A stretch of DNA of 64,000 nt from Solirubrobacter taibaiensis. GTDB taxonomy: Bacteria; Actinomycetota; Thermoleophilia; Solirubrobacterales; Solirubrobacteraceae. The translations under genes were made by a program, and so were the position numbers. The notes below the pieces were generated by a model. It saw only the letters and a list, made by a program, of their open reading frames with translations, was not told where the DNA came from and searched no databases. Shown here one piece after another: positions 9,495 through 18,705 of this stretch (position 1 is the stretch's first letter; each line of letters opens with the position of its first letter). The stretch spans positions 270,547 through 334,546 of the forward strand of contig JAPDDQ010000002.1 in assembly GCA_027587225.1 (NCBI GenBank), given 5' to 3'.

Positions 9495-10336
9495 TCAGTT
9501 TGTCCCGGTCTCCTGGCGCGTCCGCGGGATGTGCCACGTGACCGGGCCGCTCGGCCGCCGCAGGGCGCCGGGGAGCGTCCCGCGCACGGCGGCCGCCGAG
9601 AGGAGCACCCAGTAGATCAGCGGGTACAGCGGCAGCCACAACACCGAGCGCCAGATCCGCGTGTCGTAGCGACGGTCGAGGAGCACGCCGATGAGCGCCT
9701 GGCTCAGGTCCACGAACGCGATCACCATGCCCCAGTACGCGATGACGGGGTTCGCGCCGTCGCGCGGCGCGAAGATCCACACGACCGTGAGGACGATCAG
9801 CAGGTGCGACCACAGCACCGACGCCGCGGCCTCCAGCCAGGTCGCCGCGAGCCGGCGCCGTGACCAGCTCGCCGGTGTGTTGCCGAACCGCCGCAGCACC
9901 TGGCCCATCCCGCGGGCCCAGCGCGTGGGTCATCAGCCGCCCCCACGTGGTCTGAGCGCGGCCGTCTTGCCGCCGTTGTCCTCCAGCACGACCAGGTCGA
10001 AGTGGGGATCGTCGGTGTTTTCGCCCACGTACTCCGCGGTCCGGTCCGTAGAGCCGTCGTCGACGATGAGCACCTCGAGGTCCGGCCAGTCGAGGTCCAT
10101 CACCGCTCGCCCTCGCGGAAGTAGCTGAACGCCGAGGCCCCGGCGATCCACAGCAGCGATCCGACGACCGGGTAGGTGCCGAGGAACACCGTCGCGATGA
10201 GGTACGGGAAGCTGTCGCTCACGCGGCTCTCAGCCGACGCGCTCCGGCACGCGGCGCTCCTCGGCCTCCTGTTACCCGCTCTCGAACAACGTTTGCCTGT
10301 CCTGGCGCCTAGACGGTCGAACAGGGTGTTGAGCAA
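9495..10336 (-). pseudogene. Remnant of a membrane family-2 glycosyltransferase (PgaC/IcaA-like)
   Basis: Three pieces of one gene in different frames. At 10100-10336 lies an N-terminal membrane segment (PYLIATVFLGTYPVVGSLLW...FREGER, then stop). At 9933-10151 lies the GT-A nucleotide-binding start (LDWPDLEVLIVDDGSTDRT ... EDNGGKTAAL, then stop). At 9495 to about 9930 lies the end, starting at the conserved TRWARGMGQVLRR just after the processive-synthase QxxRW region, followed by two or three membrane helices. The core between GGKTAAL and TRWARG, about 150 residues with the catalytic Asp residues, is missing, as is the segment before LDWPDLEV. Two internal deletions and frame changes make function impossible. 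An intact member would polymerise cell-surface polysaccharide such as poly-N-acetylglucosamine. Confidence 0.8.
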
Positions 10337-10448
10337 CTTCTACGCCCTGTAGTTGCAGCGGCCCAGAGCGTGGACTACGGTCGCATCAGCGTTGGCGTGC
10401 ACCGGGTCAGAAGCGCGCGCCGCGGCACTTACACGGAGGGATTTGTCC

Positions 10449-12620
10449 ATGAAGCACCTGTTCCGCGCGGCGACGGCGACAGCCGCCATTGCTGCGTTCG
10501 GCATCCTTGCCGGTCCTGCGACCGCGCAGACGCCAAAGCCGAGCTACTACGACGAGCTCGTCGGCAATCTCGACGCGGCCAACTCGTACGAGACCGTCCG
10601 TCACCTCGCCAATGACATCGGCGGGCGCTTCTCCGGCACGCGCCAGGAGGACCAGGCCGCCGACTGGCTCAAGCAGCAGATGGACGGGTTCGGGTATCAG
10701 ACCAAGATCAACCAGTACCACGGGTCGGCGACGACTTCGTCGGCCGTGGTTCGCTCGCCGGACACCAAGCTGTATCCCGGTCCGACCTGGATCATGCGGG
10801 CCGCCGGCAACTCGCGGATGACCGGGTACGACACGCCGATCAGCGGCGAGGTCATCTGGATCAACAACAGCGGTGCCAACGCCGCTGACTTCCCGGCTGC
10901 GACCACCGGCAAGATCGTGGCGATCAACAACGTCACGGGCGCGACGCTCAGCGCGGCGGTCGTCAAGGCTGCGGCAGCGGGCGCGATCGGCGTGATCAAC
11001 ATGGGCACCGGCTCGTCACCGCAGGGCGCGTTCACGCTCACCCCTGCGGCGACCATCCCGGTGGTGTCCTCCGCCGACGTGCAGTCGGACACGATCAAGG
11101 AGCTGGTGTGCGCTCCGGGTCCTGACGGCTCGGTGTTCGCCCCGCACGCGGGCGGCACCGTCGGGCCGACGCAGAACGGCCCCTGGTGCGCCGAGCAGAA
11201 GAAGCTGACGCTGACGATCGCCACCGAGACCGTCACCGCCAACACGGCGGCCACCGTCGACGCTCCCGGCCTGTCCACTCGCGCGGTCATCACCGCCGAG
11301 AAGCAGGCGATCAACGATGTCTTCGACACCGCGCCGATCGTCGGCATGGGTGGCCACATCGACTCGACGTTCGGCTCGCCGGGCGCGCATGACGACGCCA
11401 CCGGCGAGGGCATCTGGCTCGAGGTCGCGCGCGTCATGCGCAACCTCGCGCTCGACAAGGAGATCCGCTTCGGCGGCTTCGGCGGCGAGGAGCAGGGCCT
11501 GACCGGTTCCACCGCGTGGGGCAACGATCACCTCTACATCAGCTCCGACACCGACAACAACCCGCTGACGTCGAACGTGGTCACCAATCCGCGTACGAAG
11601 AGCGCCGAGGCCACGCGCTACATCGGCCAGTGGCAGATGGACATGACCGGTACGACGTTCGCTCCCGCCAAGCTGTGGGCGCTGACGGTCGACGGCCGGC
11701 CCAACCGCGTGACCGACGAGGCGTTCAAAGCCGCGCAGCGCAGCGGCATCACCACCGGTGACGGCGGCTACTTCGATCAGTGCAAGCTGTCGCAGTCCGA
11801 TCACGTGCCGTTCCACAACGCCGGCATCCCGGCGGCGCTGTTCATCCACCTCAACTACATCAAGGCACCCAGCAAGGACTGCACGACCGGTACCGGCTCG
11901 AACTGCACGGGTTGCAGCTACAACATCGAGCCCGTCTACCACACGTCGCGTGACGCGATGGACAACGTCTCGCAGTTCTACCTGCAGGAGCAGCTCGACG
12001 TCATCGGCGCCTCCTACATCTGGAACGCGCTGAACGGCGTCAACATCACGGCCACCAACGCCGCCGGCGCCCCGGTCGCGGATGCGAACGTGACCGGCAA
12101 CTGTGGTGACGGCGTGCGCCAGTTCGGCAAGACCGACGCCGCCGGCAAGATCGAGGTCCGCGTCCCGCACGTGACCTGCGACTTCCAGGTCGGCAACGGC
12201 GTGGCCAAGAACGTGGCCGTGTCCGGCGACATCAACCTGCCGCTGGTCGCGACGAGCACCGACGGCTCCGCCGGCGGCGCGGTCCCGGCCACGCTGGCCC
12301 TGACCCTGGGCGCGCCCGCCACGTTCGGCGCGTTCATCCCCGGCGTGCAGAACGACTACACGGCGACCTCGACGGCGAACGTCATCTCGACCGCCGGTGA
12401 CGCCGCCCTGACGGTGTCCGATCCCGGCCGCCTGATGAACGGCACGTTCTCGCTCGCCGAGCCGCTGCGCGTGTCCTTCTCGAAGTCCGCGTGGGACGCC
12501 CCGGTCTCCAACGACCAGGTCGCCATCACGTTCAAGCAGCTCATCAAGTCGACCGACCCGCTTCGCACGGGCGCGTACTCGAAGACGCTGACCTTCACCC
12601 TTTCCACCACGAACCCCTAG
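10449..12620 (+). CDS. Secreted M28-family zinc aminopeptidase with PA domain (723 aa)
   Basis: Start at ATG 10449 after the ribosome site GGAGGG. A Sec signal peptide ends near residue 26 (AGPATAQ). A PA (protease-associated) insert covers about 130-220. The M28 catalytic core carries the zinc ligands His303 and Asp305 (GGHIDS), Asp315/316 (GAHDDATG), Glu347/348 (GGEEQGL), then QMDMTG and SDHVPFHNAG. After the catalytic domain come a short carboxypeptidase-regulatory-like stretch (ITATNAAGAPVADANVTG) and a C-terminal beta-sandwich-like domain of the kind that recurs in surface proteins of this group. The enzyme should release N-terminal residues from extracellular peptides. It is monocistronic, with a shared terminator downstream. 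Confidence 0.92.
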   Translation: MKHLFRAATATAAIAAFGILAGPATAQTPKPSYYDELVGNLDAANSYETVRHLANDIGGRFSGTRQEDQAADWLKQQMDGFGYQTKINQYHGSATTSSAVVRSPDTKLYPGPTWIMRAAGNSRMTGYDTPISGEVIWINNSGANAADFPAATTGKIVAINNVTGATLSAAVVKAAAAGAIGVINMGTGSSPQGAFTLTPAATIPVVSSADVQSDTIKELVCAPGPDGSVFAPHAGGTVGPTQNGPWCAEQKKLTLTIATETVTANTAATVDAPGLSTRAVITAEKQAINDVFDTAPIVGMGGHIDSTFGSPGAHDDATGEGIWLEVARVMRNLALDKEIRFGGFGGEEQGLTGSTAWGNDHLYISSDTDNNPLTSNVVTNPRTKSAEATRYIGQWQMDMTGTTFAPAKLWALTVDGRPNRVTDEAFKAAQRSGITTGDGGYFDQCKLSQSDHVPFHNAGIPAALFIHLNYIKAPSKDCTTGTGSNCTGCSYNIEPVYHTSRDAMDNVSQFYLQEQLDVIGASYIWNALNGVNITATNAAGAPVADANVTGNCGDGVRQFGKTDAAGKIEVRVPHVTCDFQVGNGVAKNVAVSGDINLPLVATSTDGSAGGAVPATLALTLGAPATFGAFIPGVQNDYTATSTANVISTAGDAALTVSDPGRLMNGTFSLAEPLRVSFSKSAWDAPVSNDQVAITFKQLIKSTDPLRTGAYSKTLTFTLSTTNP

Positions 12621-12630
12621 GTGGATTTGC

Positions 12631-12659
12631 GGCCGGGGCGGCCCTCATCCGCCCCGGCC
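12631..12659. terminator. Bidirectional hairpin terminator between convergent genes
   Basis: Perfect 11-bp stem GGCCGGGGCGG / CCGCCCCGGCC with a 7-nt loop, 10 bp after the peptidase stop and 10 bp from the stop of the convergent permease gene. Confidence 0.8.
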
Positions 12660-12669
12660 ACGGCTTTGC

Positions 12670-15168
12670 CTATTCGTACTGGAGCGCGCTCAGCACGTTG
12701 ATCTTCGACGCGCGCCGGGCGGGGATGATCGCCGCGAGCACGCCCGCCGCGATCGCCACCACGGTGAACACGACCAGCTCGGCCACCGGCAGCGAGAACC
12801 CGACGCCGTACTTCGAGAGCGCCTGGGTGATCAGCGCGGCCAGGAAGAGGCCGAGCGGGATGCCCATCGCCGCGCCGATCAGCGCGGTGATGATGCTCTC
12901 GTGGCGGATCATGCGGCGCGCCTGCCGGCGGGTCATGCCCACCGCGCGCAGCATCCCGAGCTCACGCGTGCGCTCGTACACCGCGAGCACGAGCGTGTTG
13001 ACCATCCCGAACAGGCTCACGACCACGCTGAAGCCCAGCAGGACGTAGAGCATCTTCAGGATCATCGCCAGCCCGTCGGCGCGGCTCTTGGAGAACTCGG
13101 CCTCGGTCGTGAGCTTCGCGTCGGGGAACCCGGCGGTGGTCTTGGCCAGCGCCGCCTTCGAGCTCCCGTCCACGAACGTGAACCGGTTCTGCGGGCGGGC
13201 GAAGGCCCCGTCGAACGCCGCCTGGTCGATGCTGACGTCGCCCAGCAGGGCGTCCATCGTCGGCGCCTTGTGGATGCCGACGACGTGCGCCTTCAGCTGC
13301 TCGCCGCTGGAGGACTGCACGCTGAGCGCGCTGCCGACCTTGAGCGAGTGCCGGTCGGCGAAGCCGTCGCTGACGACCGCGCCGTTGTCCGCGAGCCCGG
13401 CGAGCGAGCCCGACTGCCACTTGTAGCGGTAGAAGTGGTCGATCGTCTTGGGGTCGATGCCCGTGACGGCGACCTCGTCGCCCGCGACCTTGGCGATGTC
13501 CGAGCGGACGCTCGAGGCGACCTTCACGCCGGCGGCGGCGACGGCCTTGTCGGCCGCGGCCGGGAACGAGCCACCGCCTTCCTTCGCCGTCAGCACGTAG
13601 TCCGCGCTGATCTGCTGCTTGACCGAGTCCTCGGTCGACGTGCGCAGGCCGGCGCCGAGCGTCGCCACGACCGTGACCAGCGCGAGGCCGATCATCAGCG
13701 CGGCCGCCGTGGAGGCGGTGCGGCTGGGGTTGCGGACGGCGTTCTCCCGCGCGAGCGGGTCCAGCGGCGCGCCGACGAGCTTGGCCAGCGGCTTGACGAC
13801 CTTCGGGGCGAGCATGGCGATGCCCACGAACAGCGTCAGGACGCCGAACGGGAGCGCGATCAGCGTGCCGCCGAACAGCGCCAGAGCGATCAGGGCCAGG
13901 GCGGCCCCGCTGACCAGCAACCCGGGCAGCGCGCGGCGATTCGGGGCGGCGGTGGCCGCAGAGCCTTCGCGGACGGCCGAGATCGGCGGGACACGGGTGG
14001 CGCGCAGCGCCGGCACGATGCTGGCCACGAGCGTGACGATCGTGCCCGTGAGCAGGCTGACGATGATCGTCCGCTGCGCGAGGACCGTGCCGCTCTCCGG
14101 CAGATCGACGCCCAGCGAGGCGAACAGCGCGCTCATGCCCTTGGCGATCCCGAGCCCGGCCAACAGGCCGAGGACGGAGGCCAGCAGGCCGACGACGAGC
14201 CCTTCGAGCACCACCGAGCGCATCACCTGGCGCCGCGACGCGCCGAGCGTGCGCAGCGTCGCGAACTCCCGCGAGCGCTGGGCGACGGTGATCGAGAGCG
14301 TGTTGAGGATCACGAACGCGCCGACGAACAGCGCGATGCCCGCGAAGCCGAGCAGGAAGTACGAGATGAACTTCAGGCTCTCGTTGACGTCCTTGGAGTC
14401 GGCGGCCGCCTGGGCGTCGCCGGTCTTGACGTCAGCGGTCTTGGGCAGCAGTGGCTTGATCGCCGCCGCCAGCTGCTCCGGCGAGGTGCCCTCGGCGGCC
14501 TTCACCGAGATGCTGTCGTAGGCGCCTTCCTTGCCGAACAGCGTCTGCGCCGTCGGGAGGTGGAAGATCGCGAGCGAGACGCTGCCCAGCGAGTCGACCG
14601 ACCCGTAGGTGGCGATGCCCGTGATCTTGAACGGGCGGGCGGGACCGGTGGCGGCGGCCTTGATCGTGTCGCCGACCGCGAAGCCCTGCTTGCTCGCCAT
14701 GCCGGCGTCGAGGACGACCTCGTCGTCGGCGTCCGCCCAGGCGCCCTGCTTGAGCTTGAGCGGGGAGAACTGGTGGCCGGCCTCATCGATGCCGACGCCC
14801 ATCGTCTCGCCCGCACGGCCGATGATCTCACCGTTGCTGTCGAGCAGCTTGGCGGGGTTGGAGTTGCTCTGCAGGTCCTGCAGGGAACCCGCGGCCGCGG
14901 CGACGGCGGGGAGGGCCTCGATGTCCTTCAGGAGCGAGGCGGGGACGGTGGCGCGACCACCGGTGGAGAACTCGACGAGCTGCTTGCCGTTGACGACGGC
15001 GTCGGTGCCCTCGTAGGACTCCTCGAAGATGCCGTCGAACGCTTTCTGCATCGTGTCGGTGAGCACGAACGTGCCGCTCACCATGGACACGCCGATGACG
15101 ACCGCCAGTGCGGTCAACAGGGCGCGGACCTTGCGGCCGGCGAGGCCCTTGAGGGCGACCTTGATCAT
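12670..15168 (-). CDS. ABC transporter permease, MacB/FtsX family (832 aa)
   Basis: Large actinobacterial MacB-type permease with two FtsX units. An N-terminal membrane helix (about 15-38, LTALAVVIGVSMVSGTFVL) is followed by an extracytoplasmic MacB_PCD-like domain to about 255. Three helices and a central membrane block follow (about 265-500), then a second periplasmic-type domain (about 505-690) and three final helices ending in PARRASKINVLSALQYE. It works with the ATPase encoded just upstream (4-bp ATGA overlap) and probably exports lipids, peptides or antibiotics rather than importing. The neighbouring two-component system suggests stress- or antibiotic-induced expression. Confidence 0.92.
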   Translation of the reverse strand: MIKVALKGLAGRKVRALLTALAVVIGVSMVSGTFVLTDTMQKAFDGIFEESYEGTDAVVNGKQLVEFSTGGRATVPASLLKDIEALPAVAAAAGSLQDLQSNSNPAKLLDSNGEIIGRAGETMGVGIDEAGHQFSPLKLKQGAWADADDEVVLDAGMASKQGFAVGDTIKAAATGPARPFKITGIATYGSVDSLGSVSLAIFHLPTAQTLFGKEGAYDSISVKAAEGTSPEQLAAAIKPLLPKTADVKTGDAQAAADSKDVNESLKFISYFLLGFAGIALFVGAFVILNTLSITVAQRSREFATLRTLGASRRQVMRSVVLEGLVVGLLASVLGLLAGLGIAKGMSALFASLGVDLPESGTVLAQRTIIVSLLTGTIVTLVASIVPALRATRVPPISAVREGSAATAAPNRRALPGLLVSGAALALIALALFGGTLIALPFGVLTLFVGIAMLAPKVVKPLAKLVGAPLDPLARENAVRNPSRTASTAAALMIGLALVTVVATLGAGLRTSTEDSVKQQISADYVLTAKEGGGSFPAAADKAVAAAGVKVASSVRSDIAKVAGDEVAVTGIDPKTIDHFYRYKWQSGSLAGLADNGAVVSDGFADRHSLKVGSALSVQSSSGEQLKAHVVGIHKAPTMDALLGDVSIDQAAFDGAFARPQNRFTFVDGSSKAALAKTTAGFPDAKLTTEAEFSKSRADGLAMILKMLYVLLGFSVVVSLFGMVNTLVLAVYERTRELGMLRAVGMTRRQARRMIRHESIITALIGAAMGIPLGLFLAALITQALSKYGVGFSLPVAELVVFTVVAIAAGVLAAIIPARRASKINVLSALQYE

Positions 15169-15914
15169 CGCGCCGTGACCGCTTCCAGGGTCTCGAGGAT
15201 GGTGTGGGCGTCCGAGGGGCCGAGGTCACGCACGATCTCGCCGTCCGCGAGGAAGAGCACACGGTCGGCGATCGCCGCGGCGTGTGCGTCGTGGGTGACC
15301 ATCACGGTCGTCTGACCGAGGTCGGTGACCATGCTGCGCAGGAGCTCGAGGATCTCGCCGCTGGTGCGCGAGTCCAGGTTGCCGGTCGGCTCGTCGGCGA
15401 ACATGATCGTCGGCCGGGAGACGAGCGCGCGGGCGATCGCGACGCGCTGCTGCTGGCCGCCGGACATCTCCGACGGGCGGTGGCCGAGCCGGTGGCTGAG
15501 GCCGACCTTCTCCGTCAGCTCCCGCACCCACTCGGCGTCCGGCTTGCGGCCGGCGAGCGTGAGCGGGAGCACGACGTTCTCGGCCGCCGTGAGCATCGGC
15601 AGCAGGTTGAAGAACTGGAAGATGAAGCCGATGTGCTCACGCCGTAGGAGCGTGAGCTCGGTGTCGGAAAGCTGCGTGATGTCCTGGCCGGCGATCGTCA
15701 CGCTGCCCTCGGTGGGCTGGTCGAGGCCGGCGAGAATGTGCATCAGCGTGGACTTGCCGGAGCCGGACGGGCCCATGACGGCGGTCAGCTCGCCGGTGGC
15801 AATGCCGAGGTCGACGCCGCGCAACGCGTTCACGCAGGTCTCGCCCTGGCCGTAGCGCCGGACGAGGCCGGTCGCCTCGACGACGGTGGAGCTCTGAAGG
15901 AGGATCGAATGCAT
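15165..15914 (-). CDS. ABC transporter ATP-binding protein, LolD/MacB type (249 aa)
   Basis: Cytosolic ATPase partner of the MacB/FtsX permease. Walker A GPSGSGKST (about 48-56), Q-loop FQFFNLLP, signature MSGGQQQRVAIARAL, Walker B IMFADEPTGNLD, switch His in VTHD. All motifs are intact. The start at ATG 15914 gives MHSILLQSS before the family homology begins. A perfect palindrome lies 57-74 bp upstream of the start, between this gene and the stop of the response regulator gene. It is a good candidate operator for that regulator. Confidence 0.94.
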   Translation of the reverse strand: MHSILLQSSTVVEATGLVRRYGQGETCVNALRGVDLGIATGELTAVMGPSGSGKSTLMHILAGLDQPTEGSVTIAGQDITQLSDTELTLLRREHIGFIFQFFNLLPMLTAAENVVLPLTLAGRKPDAEWVRELTEKVGLSHRLGHRPSEMSGGQQQRVAIARALVSRPTIMFADEPTGNLDSRTSGEILELLRSMVTDLGQTTVMVTHDAHAAAIADRVLFLADGEIVRDLGPSDAHTILETLEAVTAR

Positions 15915-15970
15915 GCCTCCAAGCTCCCAGCCGGGAGGCCGTCAATCTGCGGGGCCTGCCGGAGAGTTGC

Positions 15971-15988
15971 GGTACGCAAATGCGTACC
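15971..15988. promoter_or_regulatory. Palindromic candidate operator before the ABC exporter
   Basis: GGTACGCA-AA-TGCGTACC, perfect 8-bp arms around 2 bp. It lies in the 79-bp gap between the response regulator stop and the ATPase start. Inverted repeats of about this size are normal NarL/LuxR-type response regulator sites, and the neighbouring gene encodes one. It could also act as a weak terminator, but it is AT-rich for that here. Confidence 0.5.
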
Positions 15989-15993
15989 GGGAC

Positions 15994-16638
15994 CTACGCC
16001 CTGAGGAACGTGAGCACGGCGAGCACCCTCCGGTGGTCGTCGGTGCCGGCGGGGAGGCCGAGCTTGTCGAAGATGTTCGTGACGTGCTTCTGCACGCCGC
16101 GGTCGGAGATCTCCAGCCGCTCGGCGATGCCCTGGTTCGAGCGGCCCTCGGCCATCAGCTCGAGTACCTCGCGTTCGCGGGCGGTGATCTCGTCGAGCGG
16201 GCCCGTCGCGCGGCGTTTGGAGAGCAGCTGGGAGACGATCGTCGGGTCCAGCGCCGACCCGCCCGCGGCCACGCGGCGGATGGCGTCGGCGAAGTCGTCG
16301 AGGTCGGCGACGCGGTCCTTGAGCATGTAGCCGACGCCCTCGGCGCCGCCGTCGAGCAGCTTCATCGCGAGGCCGACGTCCGCGTGCTGGGAGAGCACGA
16401 GCACGCCGGTGCCGGGGTGCTGCGCGCGGATCGCGAGCGCGGCGCGCAGGCCCTCGTCGGTGTGCGTGGGTGGCATCCTCAGGTCGACGATCGCGACATC
16501 GGGCGTGTGGGTCTGGACGCTGGTCACGAGTTCGTCCGCGTCGGCGGCCTGGCCGACGACCTCGAACCCCGCTTCGCCCAGCAGCAGCGCGACGCCTTCC
16601 CGCAACAGCATCGTGTCGTCCGCCACCACTACGCGCAT
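15994..16638 (-). CDS. NarL/FixJ-family response regulator (214 aa)
   Basis: Receiver domain (1-120) with acidic pair DD at residues 7-8, phospho-acceptor Asp in VAIVDLRMPP (about residue 52) and conserved Lys in YMLKDRV. The C-terminal LuxR-type HTH (about 150-214) carries TAREREVLELMAEGRSN and VQKHVTNIFDKL. It overlaps the end of the upstream kinase gene by 10 bp, so the pair is co-translated. It probably regulates the adjacent MacB-type exporter through the palindrome at 15971-15988. Confidence 0.94.
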   Translation of the reverse strand: MRVVVADDTMLLREGVALLLGEAGFEVVGQAADADELVTSVQTHTPDVAIVDLRMPPTHTDEGLRAALAIRAQHPGTGVLVLSQHADVGLAMKLLDGGAEGVGYMLKDRVADLDDFADAIRRVAAGGSALDPTIVSQLLSKRRATGPLDEITAREREVLELMAEGRSNQGIAERLEISDRGVQKHVTNIFDKLGLPAGTDDHRRVLAVLTFLRA

Positions 16639-18335
16639 GGGATCTCCGCTCTCAACCGTGTTCCGCCCGCAGGCGGGCTCCAGACCTTCAATCGTCCGTC
16701 GAGCGCTTCCACCCGGTCGGCGAGGCCGCGCAACCCGGAACCGTTCGCCGGGTCCGCGCCGCCCTTGCCGTCGTCGGTGATCTCGACGATCAGCGCGCCA
16801 TTGTCGCGGTTGACGGCGACGGTCGCCGACTTGGCCTCCGCGTACTTGGCCACGTTGGTCAGGCCCTCGGCGATCAGGTAGTACGCGGCGACCTCGACCT
16901 GCGGCGGCGGGCGGTCCGGAAGGTCGAGCTCGACCTCGACGCGGACCGGCGCGCGCGCGGCGAGCGATTCCAGCGCCACCGCCAGGCCATGGTCGCTGAG
17001 GATCGCGGGATGGATGCCCCGCGCGATGTTGCGCAGCTCCTCCAGCGAGGCGTTCAGCTCCTCGCGGGCCATCGCCAGCAGCTCGGCCTCCTTGCTGTCG
17101 GCGGGGACCTTGCCGGCGACGAGCCGCAGGACGACGCTCAGGCTCACGAGCCGTTGCTGCGCGCCGTCGTGGAGGTCGCGTTCGAGCCGGCGGCGGGCGG
17201 TGTCGCCGGCTTCGACGATGCGGGCGCGCGAGGCGCGCAGGTCGCTCAGGCGGGCTCGCAGGTCGGCCTGCAGGCGCTCGTTCTCGAGCGCGATGCCGGC
17301 GGCGGAGGCGACGGCGCCGACCAGCTCCGGCTCCTCTTGGAGCGTGGCGTCGTGGATGATCGCCGCCACCGGCGTGCCGTGGCGTTCGACGTAGGTGGCG
17401 ACGCGGCCGTCGGACGGCAGCTGCAGCGGCTCACCGTCCTGCCCGACGTAAGCCTCGTACTCGGGCACCCAGTAGGCGAGCTCGAGACCCGGGTCACGCA
17501 GCGCCCGGGCCAGCGAGTCGCGGAGCGCGCCGGGGTTGGTCGGTTCGCGCAGGTCGACGAGCAGCGCGCCCACGCCCGAGCGGGCGAGGCGGGCGCGCAG
17601 CAGGCCGACGAGGAAGATCACCGGGACCGCGGTCAGCGTCAGCAGCGCCAATCGGAACAGCGGCGCGGGGTCGCGCCCGAGCTTGTCGAGCAGGTAGACG
17701 CCGGCGAACATCGCCATCGCGGCGGCTCCACCGAGCACCGGGGCGAGTGCCCTCCGCAGCGGTCCGCTCGCGCTCTGGTAGCGGCGCACCAGGACCACGG
17801 CGAGCGTCACCAGCGAGCTGATCAGGATCACCCGCTGCACCAGGTCGACGGTGTCCGCGACCCCGGGGGCGTCCCACACCTGCATCGCGTTCTGCGGCAC
17901 CCCGGACTCCCCGAAGCTGTCGAAGTCCAGCGTCATCAGCCAGATGGCCTCGAGCGGGACGGCGACGAAGAACAGGGCGCCGACGATCACGCGATCGAGC
18001 GTGGTCTCGAGCCGCATGAGCGGGAACCCGGCCAGCAGGAACGCGAGCGGGGCCACCCACAGGTCGCCGATCCAGATCCCGAACGTCAGCCCGATCGAGC
18101 CGCCGCCGTGGCGGAACAGCTGCGAGGCGAACCACACGATCCCGATGGTCACCATCAACGCGCCGACCGGGTTCTCCGGACGCCGGATCCACGCGGCGAT
18201 GCCGCTGGCGGTGAACGACCAGCCGACGAACAGCGCCAGCAGCGTGTCGGTGCCGTAGCCCTCCTTCAGGCCCGCGACGATCACGGCCGCGACACCGACG
18301 GCAACGCCGACCCAGATCAGGGCGACGCGCCGCAC
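16629..18335 (-). CDS. NarL-type sensor histidine kinase with multi-helix membrane sensor (568 aa)
   Basis: GTG start at 18335. The N-terminal half (to about residue 265) has 7 or 8 hydrophobic helices. A GAF-like segment (about 275-360) with a helical linker follows, then HisKA_3 with the phospho-acceptor His in RRLERDLHDGAQQRL (about residue 395) and a HATPase_c domain with ITDDGKGG and GSGLRGLADRV. It autophosphorylates and passes phosphate to the co-encoded NarL-type regulator. Large membrane-embedded sensors of this sort often respond to envelope stress or hydrophobic compounds. The ligand cannot be read from sequence. Confidence 0.92.
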   Translation of the reverse strand: MRRVALIWVGVAVGVAAVIVAGLKEGYGTDTLLALFVGWSFTASGIAAWIRRPENPVGALMVTIGIVWFASQLFRHGGGSIGLTFGIWIGDLWVAPLAFLLAGFPLMRLETTLDRVIVGALFFVAVPLEAIWLMTLDFDSFGESGVPQNAMQVWDAPGVADTVDLVQRVILISSLVTLAVVLVRRYQSASGPLRRALAPVLGGAAAMAMFAGVYLLDKLGRDPAPLFRLALLTLTAVPVIFLVGLLRARLARSGVGALLVDLREPTNPGALRDSLARALRDPGLELAYWVPEYEAYVGQDGEPLQLPSDGRVATYVERHGTPVAAIIHDATLQEEPELVGAVASAAGIALENERLQADLRARLSDLRASRARIVEAGDTARRRLERDLHDGAQQRLVSLSVVLRLVAGKVPADSKEAELLAMAREELNASLEELRNIARGIHPAILSDHGLAVALESLAARAPVRVEVELDLPDRPPPQVEVAAYYLIAEGLTNVAKYAEAKSATVAVNRDNGALIVEITDDGKGGADPANGSGLRGLADRVEALDGRLKVWSPPAGGTRLRAEIPCA

Positions 18336-18429
18336 GCCGGGGCGGAGGTTGAGCGTGGGCGTGGCGTCGAGCGTGGCCGTGGGGGCGACACTACGCCGAT
18401 ACGGGGCCCAGCGCTAGGGTCCGGCGACG

Positions 18430-18705
18430 ATGCCCGAGACGCTGCAGCTGTTGCACTACGAATACGTGTCCGACATGGCGGACAAGCGTGCGCCGCATCG
18501 CGACGCGCATCTGAGCCTGATCGAGGAGTACCACGCGGAAGGCAAGCTGGTGATCGCCGGGGCGGTGGGAAACCCGGTCCACTCCGGGTTGCTGGCGTTC
18601 CGGACCGCCGAGGACGCGGCGGCGTTCGCGGACGAAGACCCGTACGGCGCCGCCGGCCTCGTCGTGGGGAAGAAGATCGAGCCCTGGACCGTCGTAGCCA
18701 GTTGA
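18430..18705 (+). CDS. YciI-like domain protein (91 aa)
   Basis: Small cytosolic ferredoxin-like-fold protein with the YciI pattern: an N-terminal LLHYEYV strand, RAPHRDAHLSLIEEYHAEGKL with the conserved His pair, GAVGNP, and an FADEDPYGAAGLV segment. YciI proteins are small stand-alone domains whose role is poorly defined; some act in chloro-muconate-type chemistry. The stop overlaps the start of the next gene (TGATG), so it is co-translated with an enolase-superfamily enzyme and may act on the same metabolite. Confidence 0.88.
   Translation: MPETLQLLHYEYVSDMADKRAPHRDAHLSLIEEYHAEGKLVIAGAVGNPVHSGLLAFRTAEDAAAFADEDPYGAAGLVVGKKIEPWTVVAS

Noticed and set aside
6043..9615. Very long plus-strand open frame (over 1100 codons) opposite the helicase and protease genes
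   Set aside because: Composition is Arg/Ala/Gly/Leu/Asp-rich without domains; it is the mirror of high third-position GC in the real minus-strand genes.
12662..12668. Single CTTTGCC heptamer near the permease stop as a further SARP site
   Set aside because: There is no second heptamer at 11-bp spacing and it is not in a promoter position.
12901..15315. Long plus-strand frame opposite the MacB-type permease
   Set aside because: Same codon-bias shadow; the minus strand has clear FtsX-family motifs and membrane helices.
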